From: Moraxellaceae bacterium
GTDB taxonomy: Bacteria; Pseudomonadota; Gammaproteobacteria; Pseudomonadales; Moraxellaceae
Length of the DNA stretch: 64,000 nt
Direction: 5' to 3'
NCBI GenBank assembly: GCA_030646295.1
Contig: JAUSND010000015.1
Coordinates: 124,001-188,000 of the forward strand
Part shown: piece by piece, positions 47,685-57,359 of the stretch
How the letters are laid out: each line of letters begins with the position of its first letter
Position numbering within the stretch: position 1 is the stretch's first letter
Translations under genes and position numbers: made by a program
Notes under the pieces: model-generated
What the model was told of the DNA's origin: nothing
Databases searched by the model: none
What the model saw: only the letters and a program-made list of their open reading frames with translations

Positions 47685-49745
47685 ATGAACACGCAAGACA
47701 TCGAGAACATCCCGACCAACCTGTCGGCCAACGAACATTTCCAGGACGTGGTCAACCGCGTTGCCATGTCCCGGCGCAAGGTCATCAAGAGCGGGCTTGG
47801 CCTGAGCGCCGCCATGTTTCTGGGCGGCTCGCTGACCGCCTGTGGCAGCGATGACGACAGCCCTGCCGCAACCGGCGGCAACCCGGCACCGGCTCCCGAC
47901 AGCACCGGCACCATCAGCTTCAGCCCGATTGCCGTCTCTTCCGGTGACAGCGTACTCGTCCCTGCCGGTTACCAGGCCCAGATTCTGGCACCATGGGGCT
48001 CGGCATTGTTCAACGACTCGCCCGCATGGAAGGGTGATGCCTCCGAAACCGGCGACGACCAGGCCAGGCAGGTCGGTGACAATCACGACGGCATGCATTT
48101 CTTTGCCATTCCGGGCGCGGACAGCAGCACGGAAGGCCTGCTCGTGATGAACCACGAATACTGCAACTACGAATACCTGTTCAAGCCGGACAATTACGGT
48201 GACGACCCCACCGCCACCTGGACCCTCGACAAGGTCCGCAAGGCCCAGCACGCCCATGGTGCCTCCGTCCTGCACGTGCGCACGAACAGCGCCGGCAAAT
48301 GGGAAGTGGTGATCGGCTCTTACTATAACCGCCGCATCACCGGCCGCACGCCGATGGAACTGACAGGTCCCGCCGCCGGCAATGCACTGGTGAAAACCGT
48401 TGCCGATGCCACCGGCACCCGCGTATTCGGCACACTCAACAACTGTGGCAACGGCTTCACGCCATGGGGCACCTACCTCACCTGCGAAGAAAACTTCAAC
48501 GGTTACTTCGGCACCACCTCAGGTGTGGATACCCGCGACACGCACATGAAACGCTATGGCATTTCGGCGCTGAAGTCAGGCTATCGCTGGGAAGAATTTG
48601 ATGACCGCTTTGATTATGTGAAAGACCCGAACGAATCCAACCGTTTTGGCTGGATCGTGGAAATCGACCCGTTCGATCCCAATTCGATTCCGAAGAAACG
48701 CACTGCACTGGGCCGCTTCAAGCACGAAAACGTTGCGCTCACTTTCTCCAAAGACGGCCATGTTGTTGCCTACATGGGTGATGACCAGGCCAACGATTAC
48801 GTCTACAAGTTTGTCTCTGACAATGCGTATGTGGAAGGCAATGCCTCCCTGAACCGCGACCTGCTCGACAGCGGCAAACTCTATGTCGCCAGGTTCACCA
48901 ATGGTGCAACTGCCAGCGACATGATGGGGGTGGGCGAGTGGATTCATCTCGACAAGACGGCCAATGCCACTCTGGCCGCAGACAACGTCAATTTTCCTGA
49001 TCAGGCCGCCGTGCTGGTCAAGGCACGCATGGCCGCCGATGCCGTTGGCGCCACCAAAATGGATCGTCCGGAGTGGGTCACCGTGCACCCGACCACGCAG
49101 GAGGTGTATCTCACACTGACCAACAACTCCAGCCGCGCACTGGCCGCCATTGATGATGCCAACCCGCGCGAAGCCAACCGTTTCGGCCAGATCATCCGCT
49201 GGCGCGAAGCCGCAGGCGACCCGGCCTCGGTGGCTGCGTTCGAGTGGGACCTGTTTGTACTGGCCGGCAACCCGGTGAAATATCCGAAGCCGGACCTGCG
49301 TGGTGGCTCGGACAACATCACCGCCGACAACACATTCAACAGCCCGGATGGTCTTGCCTTTGATGCCGAAGGCCGGCTGTGGATACAGACCGACGGCAAC
49401 TACAGCAGCACCAGCCACTATCAGGGGCAGGGCAACAACCAGATGCTGGTGGCGGACGTGAAAACGAAAAAGATTGACCGTTTTCTGGTCGGCCCGGCCG
49501 GCTGTGAAATCACCGGCATCACCTGGACACCGGATGGCAAGACCCTGTTCATCAATGTGCAGCATCCGGGTGAGGCGAGCGGTCACCCGAATGCCCCGGT
49601 ACCCACCGGCGGCATGAGCATGGATGTTTTCCTGGCCAACAATGCAACATCGTTCAGCACCTGGCCGGACCGTAACCCGGACAGTCGCCCACGCTCATCG
49701 ACAGTGGTCATCACAAAGACCGATGGCGGCACGATCGGCCTCTGA
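47685..49745 (+). CDS. phoX: PhoX-type alkaline phosphatase, Tat-exported
   Basis: A 686-residue PhoX family phosphatase, a Ca2+/Fe-dependent monoesterase that releases phosphate from organic esters. A twin-arginine signal (MSRRKVIKSGLGLSAAMFLG) lies about 43 residues in, followed by a possible lipobox TAC; export by Tat is therefore expected. Family motifs include LLVMNHEYCNYEYLF, NNCGNGFTPWGTYLTCEENF, GWIVEIDPFDP and LFINVQHPGEASGHPN. The ATG was chosen from the family N-terminus. It stands alone, with a candidate Pho box upstream and a strong terminator. Confidence 0.92.
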   Translation: MNTQDIENIPTNLSANEHFQDVVNRVAMSRRKVIKSGLGLSAAMFLGGSLTACGSDDDSPAATGGNPAPAPDSTGTISFSPIAVSSGDSVLVPAGYQAQILAPWGSALFNDSPAWKGDASETGDDQARQVGDNHDGMHFFAIPGADSSTEGLLVMNHEYCNYEYLFKPDNYGDDPTATWTLDKVRKAQHAHGASVLHVRTNSAGKWEVVIGSYYNRRITGRTPMELTGPAAGNALVKTVADATGTRVFGTLNNCGNGFTPWGTYLTCEENFNGYFGTTSGVDTRDTHMKRYGISALKSGYRWEEFDDRFDYVKDPNESNRFGWIVEIDPFDPNSIPKKRTALGRFKHENVALTFSKDGHVVAYMGDDQANDYVYKFVSDNAYVEGNASLNRDLLDSGKLYVARFTNGATASDMMGVGEWIHLDKTANATLAADNVNFPDQAAVLVKARMAADAVGATKMDRPEWVTVHPTTQEVYLTLTNNSSRALAAIDDANPREANRFGQIIRWREAAGDPASVAAFEWDLFVLAGNPVKYPKPDLRGGSDNITADNTFNSPDGLAFDAEGRLWIQTDGNYSSTSHYQGQGNNQMLVADVKTKKIDRFLVGPAGCEITGITWTPDGKTLFINVQHPGEASGHPNAPVPTGGMSMDVFLANNATSFSTWPDRNPDSRPRSSTVVITKTDGGTIGL

Positions 49746-49761
49746 CGCGTTCGTTTCCACC

Positions 49762-49798
49762 AATGAAAAAGGGCCGCATGTTGCGGCCCTTTTTCATT
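49762..49798. terminator. Bidirectional terminator between phoX and the holin-like gene
   Basis: AATGAAAAAGGGCCGC and GCGGCCCTTTTTCATT form a long perfect stem around ATGTT, 16 bases after the phoX stop. Symmetry of the A and T tracts lets it work for both convergent genes. Confidence 0.93.
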
Positions 49799-49812
49799 AC
49801 AGATCAGGTGGT

Positions 49813-50190
49813 TCAGTCCTGCCGCTCGACCTTGATCACCAGCTTGTTCTTGCCCATCAGCAGCGACCCCACGGCATGCATCAGCGCCACAATGGCCCAT
49901 GCCCCAAGCGCAGACCAGAACCCCGCCAGCGAGAAACCCGGCAGCAGCCAGGCCACCAGACCAAAGACTGCCGCGTTGATCACCAGCAGAAAGAATCCCA
50001 GCGTGAGCACCGTGATCGGTAACGTGAAGAAAATCAGCAGAGGCCGCACAAAGACATTGGCCATGCCCAGCAGCAGTGCCGCCCAGAACAGGGTGGTGTA
50101 GTGCGTAAAGTTCACACCGTCCAGCAGGTAATCGGCCAGCCCCAGCCCGCAGGCACTCAGCAGCAGACGCAGCAGCATCTGGTAACCCAT
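49813..50190 (-). CDS. Phage-holin-like 4TM membrane protein (superfamily IV type)
   Basis: A 125-residue protein with four hydrophobic helices; LLLGMANVFVRPLLIFFTLP and LGFFLLVINAAVFGLVAWLL are typical of PF04020-type proteins annotated as phage holin family. They are common chromosomal proteins and do not imply a prophage. A charged tail KNKLVIKVERQD ends it. It sits between two terminators. Confidence 0.8.
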   Translation of the reverse strand: MGYQMLLRLLLSACGLGLADYLLDGVNFTHYTTLFWAALLLGMANVFVRPLLIFFTLPITVLTLGFFLLVINAAVFGLVAWLLPGFSLAGFWSALGAWAIVALMHAVGSLLMGKNKLVIKVERQD

Positions 50191-50197
50191 CGCAGAT

Positions 50198-50236
50198 CCC
50201 CCAAAACAATGAGGCCGCTACAGTAGCGGCCTCACT
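50198..50236 (-). terminator. Intrinsic terminator after the fatty acid desaturase gene
   Basis: GAGGCCGCTAC-AGTAGCGGCCTC around 50211-50233 forms a stem; read on the minus strand it is followed by ATTGTTTTG. Confidence 0.75.
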
Positions 50237-50279
50237 CCTGCCTCACAAGCGGCAAGGGGTATGGATTGCGTGAGCGGGA

Positions 50280-51182
50280 TCAGGACACGCTGCGGATAAC
50301 CTCGGGCATCTGGTCTGCCTGGCCCCTTGCAGCATGCATGATCGGAATGATCTCGGCAGCCGGCACCGCGCCATCACGGGAATGCCGGTAGGTGCATGCC
50401 GACAGCAACACCGACTCGCAGCGCACGCCTTCGGGCATGCGCGCCGCCAGCGTGGCATCCAGTGCCGGCAGACGGCTCCAGTGCACAGAGGGCTTGAGAT
50501 GATGCGCAGTGTGATAACCCAGATTCCATGAAATCAGGTTGTAGAGACGGCTGGTGGTATTGCGCGAGGCCGTCAGGTGCGAGCTGGTATCCAGATCGGA
50601 ATGCTGCATGTAGGTATTGTCGAGCAGGCCCAGATACATGACCGGCATCGGCACCACAAACAGCAGCAGCGCCTTCACCGGGTCCAGTGCCACAAACACG
50701 CCCAGCACCACCAGACTCACCGAGCCCCACAATTTGAAACGGCGGAACAGCTCGGGATAGTCACGGCCAATGCGCCAGATTTCCGGATAGATGCGCAACG
50801 AACCCACCACGTCATAACGGATACGCGACATGACACTGCCATCCGCCTGGCGCCAGTTGGCCGGGTCCTTCTCCTGGTCGAGGTAATCCTTGTGATGACC
50901 CAGATTGTGGTGAATGGTCCAGGCATAGGGCGGAATGCCGACTTCCAGAAACAGGATGACCTCGTAAATCCGGTTCATCCACGGCCGGGTGAAGGTAGGG
51001 ACATGATGGTGATTGTGGGAAATGGAGCCGGGCATGGCCGACATGGACAGCAGGCCGAGCATGACGGCCGCCACCACCCACAGTGAATCAATCAGGAAAA
51101 AGGTGGCCAACTGCACAGTGAAAATGGACAGAACGATGAAGGAGGGAAGGCGGTCCTCCCTGAATCGGTATAGCTGGCGCAT
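50280..51182 (-). CDS. Membrane fatty acid desaturase
   Basis: A 300-residue di-iron membrane enzyme. The three histidine boxes are HNHHH, HHNLGHHKDY and HTAHHLKPSVHW, with hydrophobic helices between them. It probably inserts a double bond into membrane lipid or free acyl chains; chain position cannot be told. AGGAGG precedes the ATG at 5 bases, overriding a long upstream in-frame extension. Divergent from a flavodiiron-like gene with 228 bases between. Confidence 0.88.
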   Translation of the reverse strand: MRQLYRFREDRLPSFIVLSIFTVQLATFFLIDSLWVVAAVMLGLLSMSAMPGSISHNHHHVPTFTRPWMNRIYEVILFLEVGIPPYAWTIHHNLGHHKDYLDQEKDPANWRQADGSVMSRIRYDVVGSLRIYPEIWRIGRDYPELFRRFKLWGSVSLVVLGVFVALDPVKALLLFVVPMPVMYLGLLDNTYMQHSDLDTSSHLTASRNTTSRLYNLISWNLGYHTAHHLKPSVHWSRLPALDATLAARMPEGVRCESVLLSACTYRHSRDGAVPAAEIIPIMHAARGQADQMPEVIRSVS

Positions 51183-51410
51183 GAGTCCTCCTGACCGGCA
51201 TTGGCTGTGACTTCTTGTCCGCCGGCGCAAGATCATTGAACATCCGGCCGCTCGTCGCTGCCAAGCACCACTCGTCCGACAGACCTCCTTGCCGACGAAA
51301 TTAACCCCTCCTTTGGAAGGGTTTTCCCCCGGGGGTTGACCTGCATCATCGTGAAGCTGGCACGCTCGCTCCAGAATCCGGTCCGCCCCCAATACCCGTG
51401 AACATCCGCC

Positions 51411-52211
51411 ATGAATTATTCGCCAGCACTCTCTGCCGCACACATCCTGTTTGAAACTGCGGACCATAAATGCATCTCGTTTTCATCGCTGGTCAAGGGC
51501 GATGGCGTTCAGTCCAACCAGTTCCTGATCGTGCACAAGGGCCATGCCGCCGTGATTGATCCGGGCGGAGACCTCACCTATACCCCGCTCACCATCGAAC
51601 TCAGCAAGCATGTGAAGCTGCAGGACCTGGACTATGTGATTGCCTCCCATCAGGACCCGGACATCATTTCCTCGATGCCGCGCTGGCTGATGCACACCCG
51701 TGCCACCATCGTTGCCTCCAAGCTGTGGGCACGCTTCCTGCCGCACCTGGCCTCGGCCTTCATCACCGACCGCATGAACGAGGAGGTGACGGATCGCCTG
51801 ATGGAGCTGCCGGACAGGGGCGGGCTCATTCCGCTGGGCGACAGCGTGCTCAAGGCCGTACCGGCGCACTTCCTGCACTCGGTGGGCAATTTCCAGTTCT
51901 ACGATCCGGTCTCGAAAATCCTGTTTTCCGGCGACATGGGCGCCTCGATGGTGGATGACGCCGCCAACCCGGTGAAGGATTTTGATGCCCATATCCCGAC
52001 CATGCGCGGCTTTCACCAGCGCTACATGTGCTCCAAGCGCGTGATCCGCCTGTGGGCCAGCATGGTCCGCAGCATGGATGTGGACATGATCGTGCCGCAG
52101 CATGGCAGCCCCATCCAGGGCAAGGAAATGATCAACCGCTTCCTCGACTGGATCAGCGATCTGGACTGCGGCATCGACCTGCTCACCCAGATGGACTACC
52201 GCTGCCCGTAA
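51411..52211 (+). CDS. Metallo-beta-lactamase-fold protein of the flavodiiron (ODP) type
   Basis: A 266-residue single-domain MBL-fold protein resembling the oxygen-binding di-iron domain of flavodiiron proteins. The metal motif is HQDPD (His80, Asp82, Asp84, then Ile85), of the H-x-[ED]-x-D type rather than the HxHxDH of hydrolases. Further ligands are His153 or His156 in PAHFLHSVGN, Asp175 in FSGDMG and His231 in PQHGSP. All expected positions are therefore acidic or histidine. There is no flavodoxin or rubredoxin domain. A cytosolic O2, NO or redox sensing or reducing role is inferred. Divergent from the desaturase. Confidence 0.8.
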   Translation: MNYSPALSAAHILFETADHKCISFSSLVKGDGVQSNQFLIVHKGHAAVIDPGGDLTYTPLTIELSKHVKLQDLDYVIASHQDPDIISSMPRWLMHTRATIVASKLWARFLPHLASAFITDRMNEEVTDRLMELPDRGGLIPLGDSVLKAVPAHFLHSVGNFQFYDPVSKILFSGDMGASMVDDAANPVKDFDAHIPTMRGFHQRYMCSKRVIRLWASMVRSMDVDMIVPQHGSPIQGKEMINRFLDWISDLDCGIDLLTQMDYRCP

Positions 52212-52293
52212 CACGGATGGCGGCGGCGGGCGCGCAAGGCGCTCGACAAATGCCGCCACATGGGCAGAATCATCGGCTCACGGAGGAGCCGTC

Positions 52294-52788
52294 ATGTCCC
52301 GCCTGCTAACGCACCTGCTGCATACCCCGCTCGCCACCCGCCGCGCCTTTCCGGCCATGGTGCAGGAGAGCATTCGTCATGCCATTCACGAAGGGGAGCA
52401 GTCACACCACGGCGAGATCCGTTTTGTGGTGGAGGGCGACTGGCCGCTGGCCGATGTCTGGTCGGGCAAGACCGTGCGGGCGCGGGCGCTGGAGATCTTC
52501 GGCCTGTCGCGCGTCTGGGACACGGCCGGCAACACCGGCATCCTGGTCTACGTGCTGCTGTGCGAGCACAAGGTCGAGATCCTGGCGGACCGCGGACTCG
52601 GCGGCACCATCGGCCCGCAAGTCTGGCACCGGCTGTGTGACGAGATGACGGCAGCCTTCCGTGCCGGCCGCTTCGAGGAAGGCAGCGTGACCCTGATCCG
52701 TCAGGTACATGCCCTGCTGGCACAGCACTTCCCGGCACCGGCAGGCAATCCCAACCAGTTGCCCGACCTGCCCGTCATCCTGCGCTGA
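52294..52788 (+). CDS. TPM-domain protein
   Basis: A 164-residue protein of the TPM family. IRHAIHEGEQSHHGEIRFVV and WDTAGNTGILVYVLLCEHKVE with ILADRGLGGTI are characteristic; many members are membrane-associated or periplasmic and of unclear function. No clear signal peptide is visible (MSRLLTHLLHTPLATRRAF). GGAGGA is 6 bases before the ATG. Adjacent TPM genes often belong to a LemA operon, but no lemA is present here. Confidence 0.8.
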   Translation: MSRLLTHLLHTPLATRRAFPAMVQESIRHAIHEGEQSHHGEIRFVVEGDWPLADVWSGKTVRARALEIFGLSRVWDTAGNTGILVYVLLCEHKVEILADRGLGGTIGPQVWHRLCDEMTAAFRAGRFEEGSVTLIRQVHALLAQHFPAPAGNPNQLPDLPVILR

Positions 52789-52892
52789 TGCCGCGGCTTG
52801 GCCGCAGGCGTCGCAGGGGCTACCCTTGCCGATTGCCCAGCGCTGATAGCCCCGCGCCGACTGCCCGTTGATCATCCCTGCCGAGACGCCGT

Positions 52893-54032
52893 ATGTCCTC
52901 GCCCGACCTCAAGCAAATGCTGGCGGCCCTGATTGCCACCCCCAGCGTAAGCTGCACCGACCCCGCCCTTGACCAGAGCAACCGCGGCGTCATCGACCAG
53001 CTCGCGGAATGGCTGACCGACCTCGGCTTTGCCTGCGAAATCATGGAAGTCCTGCCCGGCAAGGCCAACCTGATTGCCACACTGGGCAGCGGTCCCGGCG
53101 GACTGGTGCTGGCCGGGCATACCGACACCGTGCCCTACGACCAGGGCAAATGGCAGCACAACCCCTTTCGCCTGACAGAGGCCGATGGCTGCTTCTTCGG
53201 CCTGGGTACGGCAGACATGAAGGGCTTTTTCCCCATTGCCATCGAAGCCGCCCGCGAATTCCTCGACACCCCGCTGAAAGCTCCCCTCATCATTCTGGCC
53301 ACCTGTGACGAAGAGTGCTCCATGTCCGGCGCCCGCGCGCTAGTCGACGCCGGCCGCCCGGCCGCGCGCTTTGCCGTGATCGGCGAACCGACCAGCCTCA
53401 AGCCCCTGCGCATGCACAAGGGCGTGATGATGGAGCGCATCGTCATCGAGGGCCGCAGCGGCCACTCCAGCGACCCGGCACTCGGCGCCAACGCACTGGA
53501 AGCCATGAACAGCGTGATGAACGAGCTGCTGGCCTTCCGCGGCGAACTGCAGGCGAAATACCGCAACCCGGCCTTTACCGTGCCGGTACCCACGCTCAAC
53601 CTGGGCTGCATCCATGGCGGCGACAACCCCAACCGCATCTGCCCGCGCTGCGAACTGCAGTTCGACCTGCGCCCGCTGCCCGGCATGGTCATGGACGAGC
53701 TGCGCCAGCAGATCCGCGCCCGGCTGGCACCACTGGCACCGCGTCACAACGTCAGCATCGCGCTCGACCCGCTGTTTGCCGGCACCCCGGCCATGGAAAC
53801 CGACGCCAGCTCGCCACTGGTGCTGGCAGCGGAGCGCCTCACCGGCCACACCGCCGGGGCTGCGGCCTTCGGCACCGAAGCACCCTATTTTCGCGAACTC
53901 GGCATGGATGCACTGATCTTTGGTCCCGGCGGGATCGAACAGGCCCACCAGCCTGACGAGTTCATCCGCCTCGACAGCATCCGCCCGACCGTGGACGTAT
54001 TGCGCGGACTGATCCGCGAGTTCTGCCTGTAA
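52893..54032 (+). CDS. argE: Acetylornithine deacetylase
   Basis: A 379-residue di-zinc M20 peptidase that removes acetyl from N2-acetylornithine, giving ornithine for arginine synthesis. Metal and catalytic residues lie in LAGHTDTVPYDQGKW, GTADMKGFFPI and TCDEECSMSGAR; GRSGHSSDP is the lid-domain motif. It is followed by argA, the first enzyme of the same pathway. Use of ArgE suggests the linear acetyl cycle. Confidence 0.94.
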   Translation: MSSPDLKQMLAALIATPSVSCTDPALDQSNRGVIDQLAEWLTDLGFACEIMEVLPGKANLIATLGSGPGGLVLAGHTDTVPYDQGKWQHNPFRLTEADGCFFGLGTADMKGFFPIAIEAAREFLDTPLKAPLIILATCDEECSMSGARALVDAGRPAARFAVIGEPTSLKPLRMHKGVMMERIVIEGRSGHSSDPALGANALEAMNSVMNELLAFRGELQAKYRNPAFTVPVPTLNLGCIHGGDNPNRICPRCELQFDLRPLPGMVMDELRQQIRARLAPLAPRHNVSIALDPLFAGTPAMETDASSPLVLAAERLTGHTAGAAAFGTEAPYFRELGMDALIFGPGGIEQAHQPDEFIRLDSIRPTVDVLRGLIREFCL

Positions 54033-54164
54033 GCTGCCGCTGTTTTCAGGCGCACAATTGATGCAGCGCCTGTAAACCTGCGGACAGCTCCTCTACAATC
54101 CGGAGCCTTGAGCCCAACCGCCAGCGAGCCTTACGCCGTGAGCAACCTGCCCTTTCAGGACACC

Positions 54165-55481
54165 ATGTCGGAACAGTACGTGCACTGGTTCCGTAACTCT
54201 GCCCCCTATATCAACACCCACCGCGGCAAGACCTTTGTGCTGCTGTTCGGTGGCGAAGCCGTCAACCACGATAATTTCCACAACATCGTGCACGACATCG
54301 CGCTGCTGCATTCACTGGGCATCCGTCTGGTGCTGGTGCATGGTGCCCGCCCGCAGATTGACGAGAACCTGGCCGAATACGGCCTCACCACCGAATTCCA
54401 CAATGACCTGCGCGTGACCTCGCGCGAGTCGTTGCGCTGCGTGATGGATGCCGTCGGCTCCATCCGCCTCGAAATCGAGGCACTGCTGTCAATGGGGCTG
54501 GCCAACTCCCCCATGTTCGGCGCCAAGATCGATGCGGTCTCCGGCAACTTCATCACCGCCCGCCCCTATGGCGTGCGCGACGGCATCGACTACGGCCTGA
54601 CCGGCGAAGTGCGCTCGGTCGACATCGAGGCCATCAACAAGAACCTGGAGAATCACCACATCGTGATTCTCGGCCCGACCGGCTACTCCACCACCGGTGA
54701 AGTGTTCAACCTGCTGGCCGAAGACGTCGCCGTCAGCGCCGCGATTGCACTCAAGGCCGACAAACTGATCTGTCTGGGCGAGCGTGACGGCATCCAGGCC
54801 CAGGACGACCGCCTGCTGCGTGAAATGATCCCGAATGAAGTGGACCAGTACCTGCGCGGCAAGAAACTCGACAACGAACTGCTGCGCTACATGCATGCCG
54901 CCTCGGAAGCCTGCCGTGGCGGCGTCAACCGCGTGCACATCATTTCCTATGTGCGTGACGGCGCCCTGCTGCAGGAACTGTTCACCCGTGACGGTTCCGG
55001 CACACTGATCACGCACGACCCCTACGAAGAAATCCGCGAGGCGGAAATCGAGGACATCGGCGGCATGATCGAACTGCTGCGTCCGCTCGAAGAAGAAGGC
55101 ATCCTGGTGCGTCGCTCACGCGAACGCCTCGAAAACGAAATCAATCATTTTGTCGTGATCGAGCGTGACGGCATGGTGGTCGGTTGCGCCGCGCTGTACC
55201 CGTTGCCGGCTGATGAAAAAAATCCGGCCTCCGGTGAAATTGCCTGCGTGGCCGTGCACCCGAACTACCGCAAGGGTGATCGTGGCAGCGAACTGCTGGA
55301 GTTCCTGGAGAAGCGTGCTGCCGGCAAGGGCCTGCGCAAGCTGTTTGTACTGACCACGCGCACGGCGCTGTGGTTCATCGAGCACGGCTTTACCGCCGCC
55401 TCGGTGGACGACCTGCCGACCGAACGCAAGGAACTGTACAACTTCCAGCGCAACTCGCAGGTCTTCAGCAAGACCCTCTGA
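54165..55481 (+). CDS. argA: N-acetylglutamate synthase
   Basis: A 438-residue enzyme that acetylates glutamate, the first step of arginine synthesis. It has an N-terminal amino-acid-kinase-like domain ([35 protein letters not shown]) that binds arginine for feedback control, and a C-terminal GNAT acetyltransferase domain ([20 protein letters not shown]). The ATG giving [20 protein letters not shown] matches family N-termini and follows AGGA; TTG 54108 and GTG 54138 are in frame upstream. TACAAT near 54094 may be a promoter element. Confidence 0.95.
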   Translation: MSEQYVHWFRNSAPYINTHRGKTFVLLFGGEAVNHDNFHNIVHDIALLHSLGIRLVLVHGARPQIDENLAEYGLTTEFHNDLRVTSRESLRCVMDAVGSIRLEIEALLSMGLANSPMFGAKIDAVSGNFITARPYGVRDGIDYGLTGEVRSVDIEAINKNLENHHIVILGPTGYSTTGEVFNLLAEDVAVSAAIALKADKLICLGERDGIQAQDDRLLREMIPNEVDQYLRGKKLDNELLRYMHAASEACRGGVNRVHIISYVRDGALLQELFTRDGSGTLITHDPYEEIREAEIEDIGGMIELLRPLEEEGILVRRSRERLENEINHFVVIERDGMVVGCAALYPLPADEKNPASGEIACVAVHPNYRKGDRGSELLEFLEKRAAGKGLRKLFVLTTRTALWFIEHGFTAASVDDLPTERKELYNFQRNSQVFSKTL

Positions 55482-55551
55482 TTGTTTTACCTGCGGCAGT
55501 GGCCTGCACTACTGCCGCAGCAAACCTGTTTTCTTTACGGAATTTTTTGAC

Positions 55552-57243
55552 ATGAGCAACAACGACGATCTCAGCAACCTCCGCAAATATTCTTCCGAAG
55601 TGGTCGACGGCATTGAAGCCGCGCCGGGTCGCGCCATGCTGCGTGCGGTCGGCTTTACCGATGCCGATTTCAAGAAGCCGCAGATCGGCATTGCCTCGAC
55701 CTGGGCCATGGTCACGCCCTGCAACATGCACATCAACAAGCTGGCAGAAGAAGCCGGCAAGGGCGCCGATGCTGCCGGCGGCAAGTCGGTCATCTTCAAC
55801 ACCATCACCATTTCCGACGGCATCGCCAACGGCACCGAAGGCATGAAGTATTCGCTGGTGTCGCGCGAAGTGATTGCCGACTCCATTGAAGTCGTGGCCG
55901 GTTGCGAAGGCTTTGACGGCATCGTCGCCGTCGGTGGCTGCGACAAGAACATGCCGGGCTGCATCATCGGCATGGCACGCCTGAATCGTCCGTCGATCTT
56001 TGTTTACGGCGGCACCATCAAGCCGGGCGCCGGTCACACCGACATCATTTCCGTGTTCGAGGCGGTGGGTCAGCACGCCAAGGGCGAACTCAACGAAATC
56101 CAGGTGAAGCAGATCGAGGAAGTGGCCATTCCCGGCGCCGGCTCCTGTGGTGGCATGTACACCGCCAACACCATGGCCTCGGCCATTGAAGCCCTGGGCA
56201 TGTCGCTGCCCGGCTCCTCTGCGCAGGATGCCATCAGCACCGACAAGACCTCCGACTGCTTCCGCGCTGGCCAGCAGGTAGTGGAACTGCTCAAGCAGGA
56301 CATCAAGCCGCGCGACATCATGACGAAGAAGGCCTTCGAGAATTCGATCCGCGTCGTGATCGCTCTCGCCGGCTCCACCAATGCCGTGCTGCACCTGCTC
56401 GCCATGGCCAATGCGGTTGATGTCGATCTCACCCTGGAGGATTTCGTGCGTCTGGGCGACATCACCCCGGTGGTGGCCGACCTGCGTCCGAGCGGCAAGT
56501 ACATGATGAGCGAACTCGTCGCCATCGGCGGCATCCAGCCCCTGATGAAGCGCATGCTGGATGCCGGCATGCTGCACGGTGACGTAATGACCGTTACCGG
56601 CAAGACCCTGGCGGAAAACCTGGCGAACGTGAAGGACTACCCGGACGGCCAGCAGGTCATCATGCCCTTCGACAAGCCGATCAAGAAGGACTCGCACCTG
56701 GTCGTGCTCAACGGCAACCTCTCGCCCACCGGCGCGGTAGCCAAGATCACCGGCAAGGAAGGCTTGCGCTTTGAAGGCACGGCGCGCGTCTACGAAAGCG
56801 AAGAACACGCCCTCACCGGCATTCTCAACGGCGAAGTGAAGGCCGGCGAAGTCATCGTGATCCGTTACGAAGGCCCCAAGGGCGGCCCCGGCATGCGTGA
56901 AATGCTGTCGCCCACCTCGGCCGTCATGGGCAAGGGCCTCGGCAAGGAAGTCGCACTCATCACCGATGGCCGCTTCTCCGGCGGCTCGCACGGTTTTGTG
57001 GTGGGTCACGTGACACCGGAAGCGTTTGACGGTGGTCCGATTGCGCTGCTGCAGAACGGCGACCGCATCATCATTGATGCCGAAACCCGTGAAATCAGTG
57101 TCGGAATCAGCGACGCAGAAATGGCGGCACGCAAGGCCAAATGGCAGCGCCCGGCACCGAAATACACCCGTGGCGTGCTGGCCAAATACGCCAAAACGGT
57201 CAGCAGTGCCTCGGAAGGGGCTGTCACGGACAAGTATCTGTGA
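55552..57243 (+). CDS. ilvD: Dihydroxy-acid dehydratase
   Basis: A 563-residue iron-sulfur enzyme that dehydrates dihydroxy-acids in valine, leucine and isoleucine synthesis. Ligand and active-site motifs are [35 protein letters not shown] and [20 protein letters not shown]. At 563 residues it belongs to the shorter subfamily rather than the about 616-residue E. coli type. A terminator follows. Confidence 0.95.
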   Translation: MSNNDDLSNLRKYSSEVVDGIEAAPGRAMLRAVGFTDADFKKPQIGIASTWAMVTPCNMHINKLAEEAGKGADAAGGKSVIFNTITISDGIANGTEGMKYSLVSREVIADSIEVVAGCEGFDGIVAVGGCDKNMPGCIIGMARLNRPSIFVYGGTIKPGAGHTDIISVFEAVGQHAKGELNEIQVKQIEEVAIPGAGSCGGMYTANTMASAIEALGMSLPGSSAQDAISTDKTSDCFRAGQQVVELLKQDIKPRDIMTKKAFENSIRVVIALAGSTNAVLHLLAMANAVDVDLTLEDFVRLGDITPVVADLRPSGKYMMSELVAIGGIQPLMKRMLDAGMLHGDVMTVTGKTLAENLANVKDYPDGQQVIMPFDKPIKKDSHLVVLNGNLSPTGAVAKITGKEGLRFEGTARVYESEEHALTGILNGEVKAGEVIVIRYEGPKGGPGMREMLSPTSAVMGKGLGKEVALITDGRFSGGSHGFVVGHVTPEAFDGGPIALLQNGDRIIIDAETREISVGISDAEMAARKAKWQRPAPKYTRGVLAKYAKTVSSASEGAVTDKYL

Positions 57244-57246
57244 GAT

Positions 57247-57281
57247 AAAAAACGGGAGCCTGAAGTGCTCCCGTTTTTTAT
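57247..57281. terminator. Intrinsic terminator after ilvD
   Basis: A6-CGGGAGC and GCTCCCG-T6 flank the loop CTGAAGT, 4 bases after the ilvD stop. The A tract on the left would also allow function on the minus strand. Confidence 0.93.
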
Positions 57282-57359
57282 TACGATGCCTGTTGTTACT
57301 ACAAGCTGATCCTGCTCTTGCAAGCCGCCCTTGCAAGCGGCCCTTAAAAGGTCAACCCG

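Noticed and set aside
49813-50190. Prophage remnant suggested by the phage-holin-like protein
   Set aside because: No integrase, capsid, tail or lysin genes are nearby; this 4TM family is widespread on bacterial chromosomes.
55465-57336. 623-codon open frame on the minus strand
   Set aside because: It lies wholly antisense to ilvD, whose motifs are complete. The His/Arg/Gly/Ala-rich translation has no domain; it is a by-product of GC-rich codon use.
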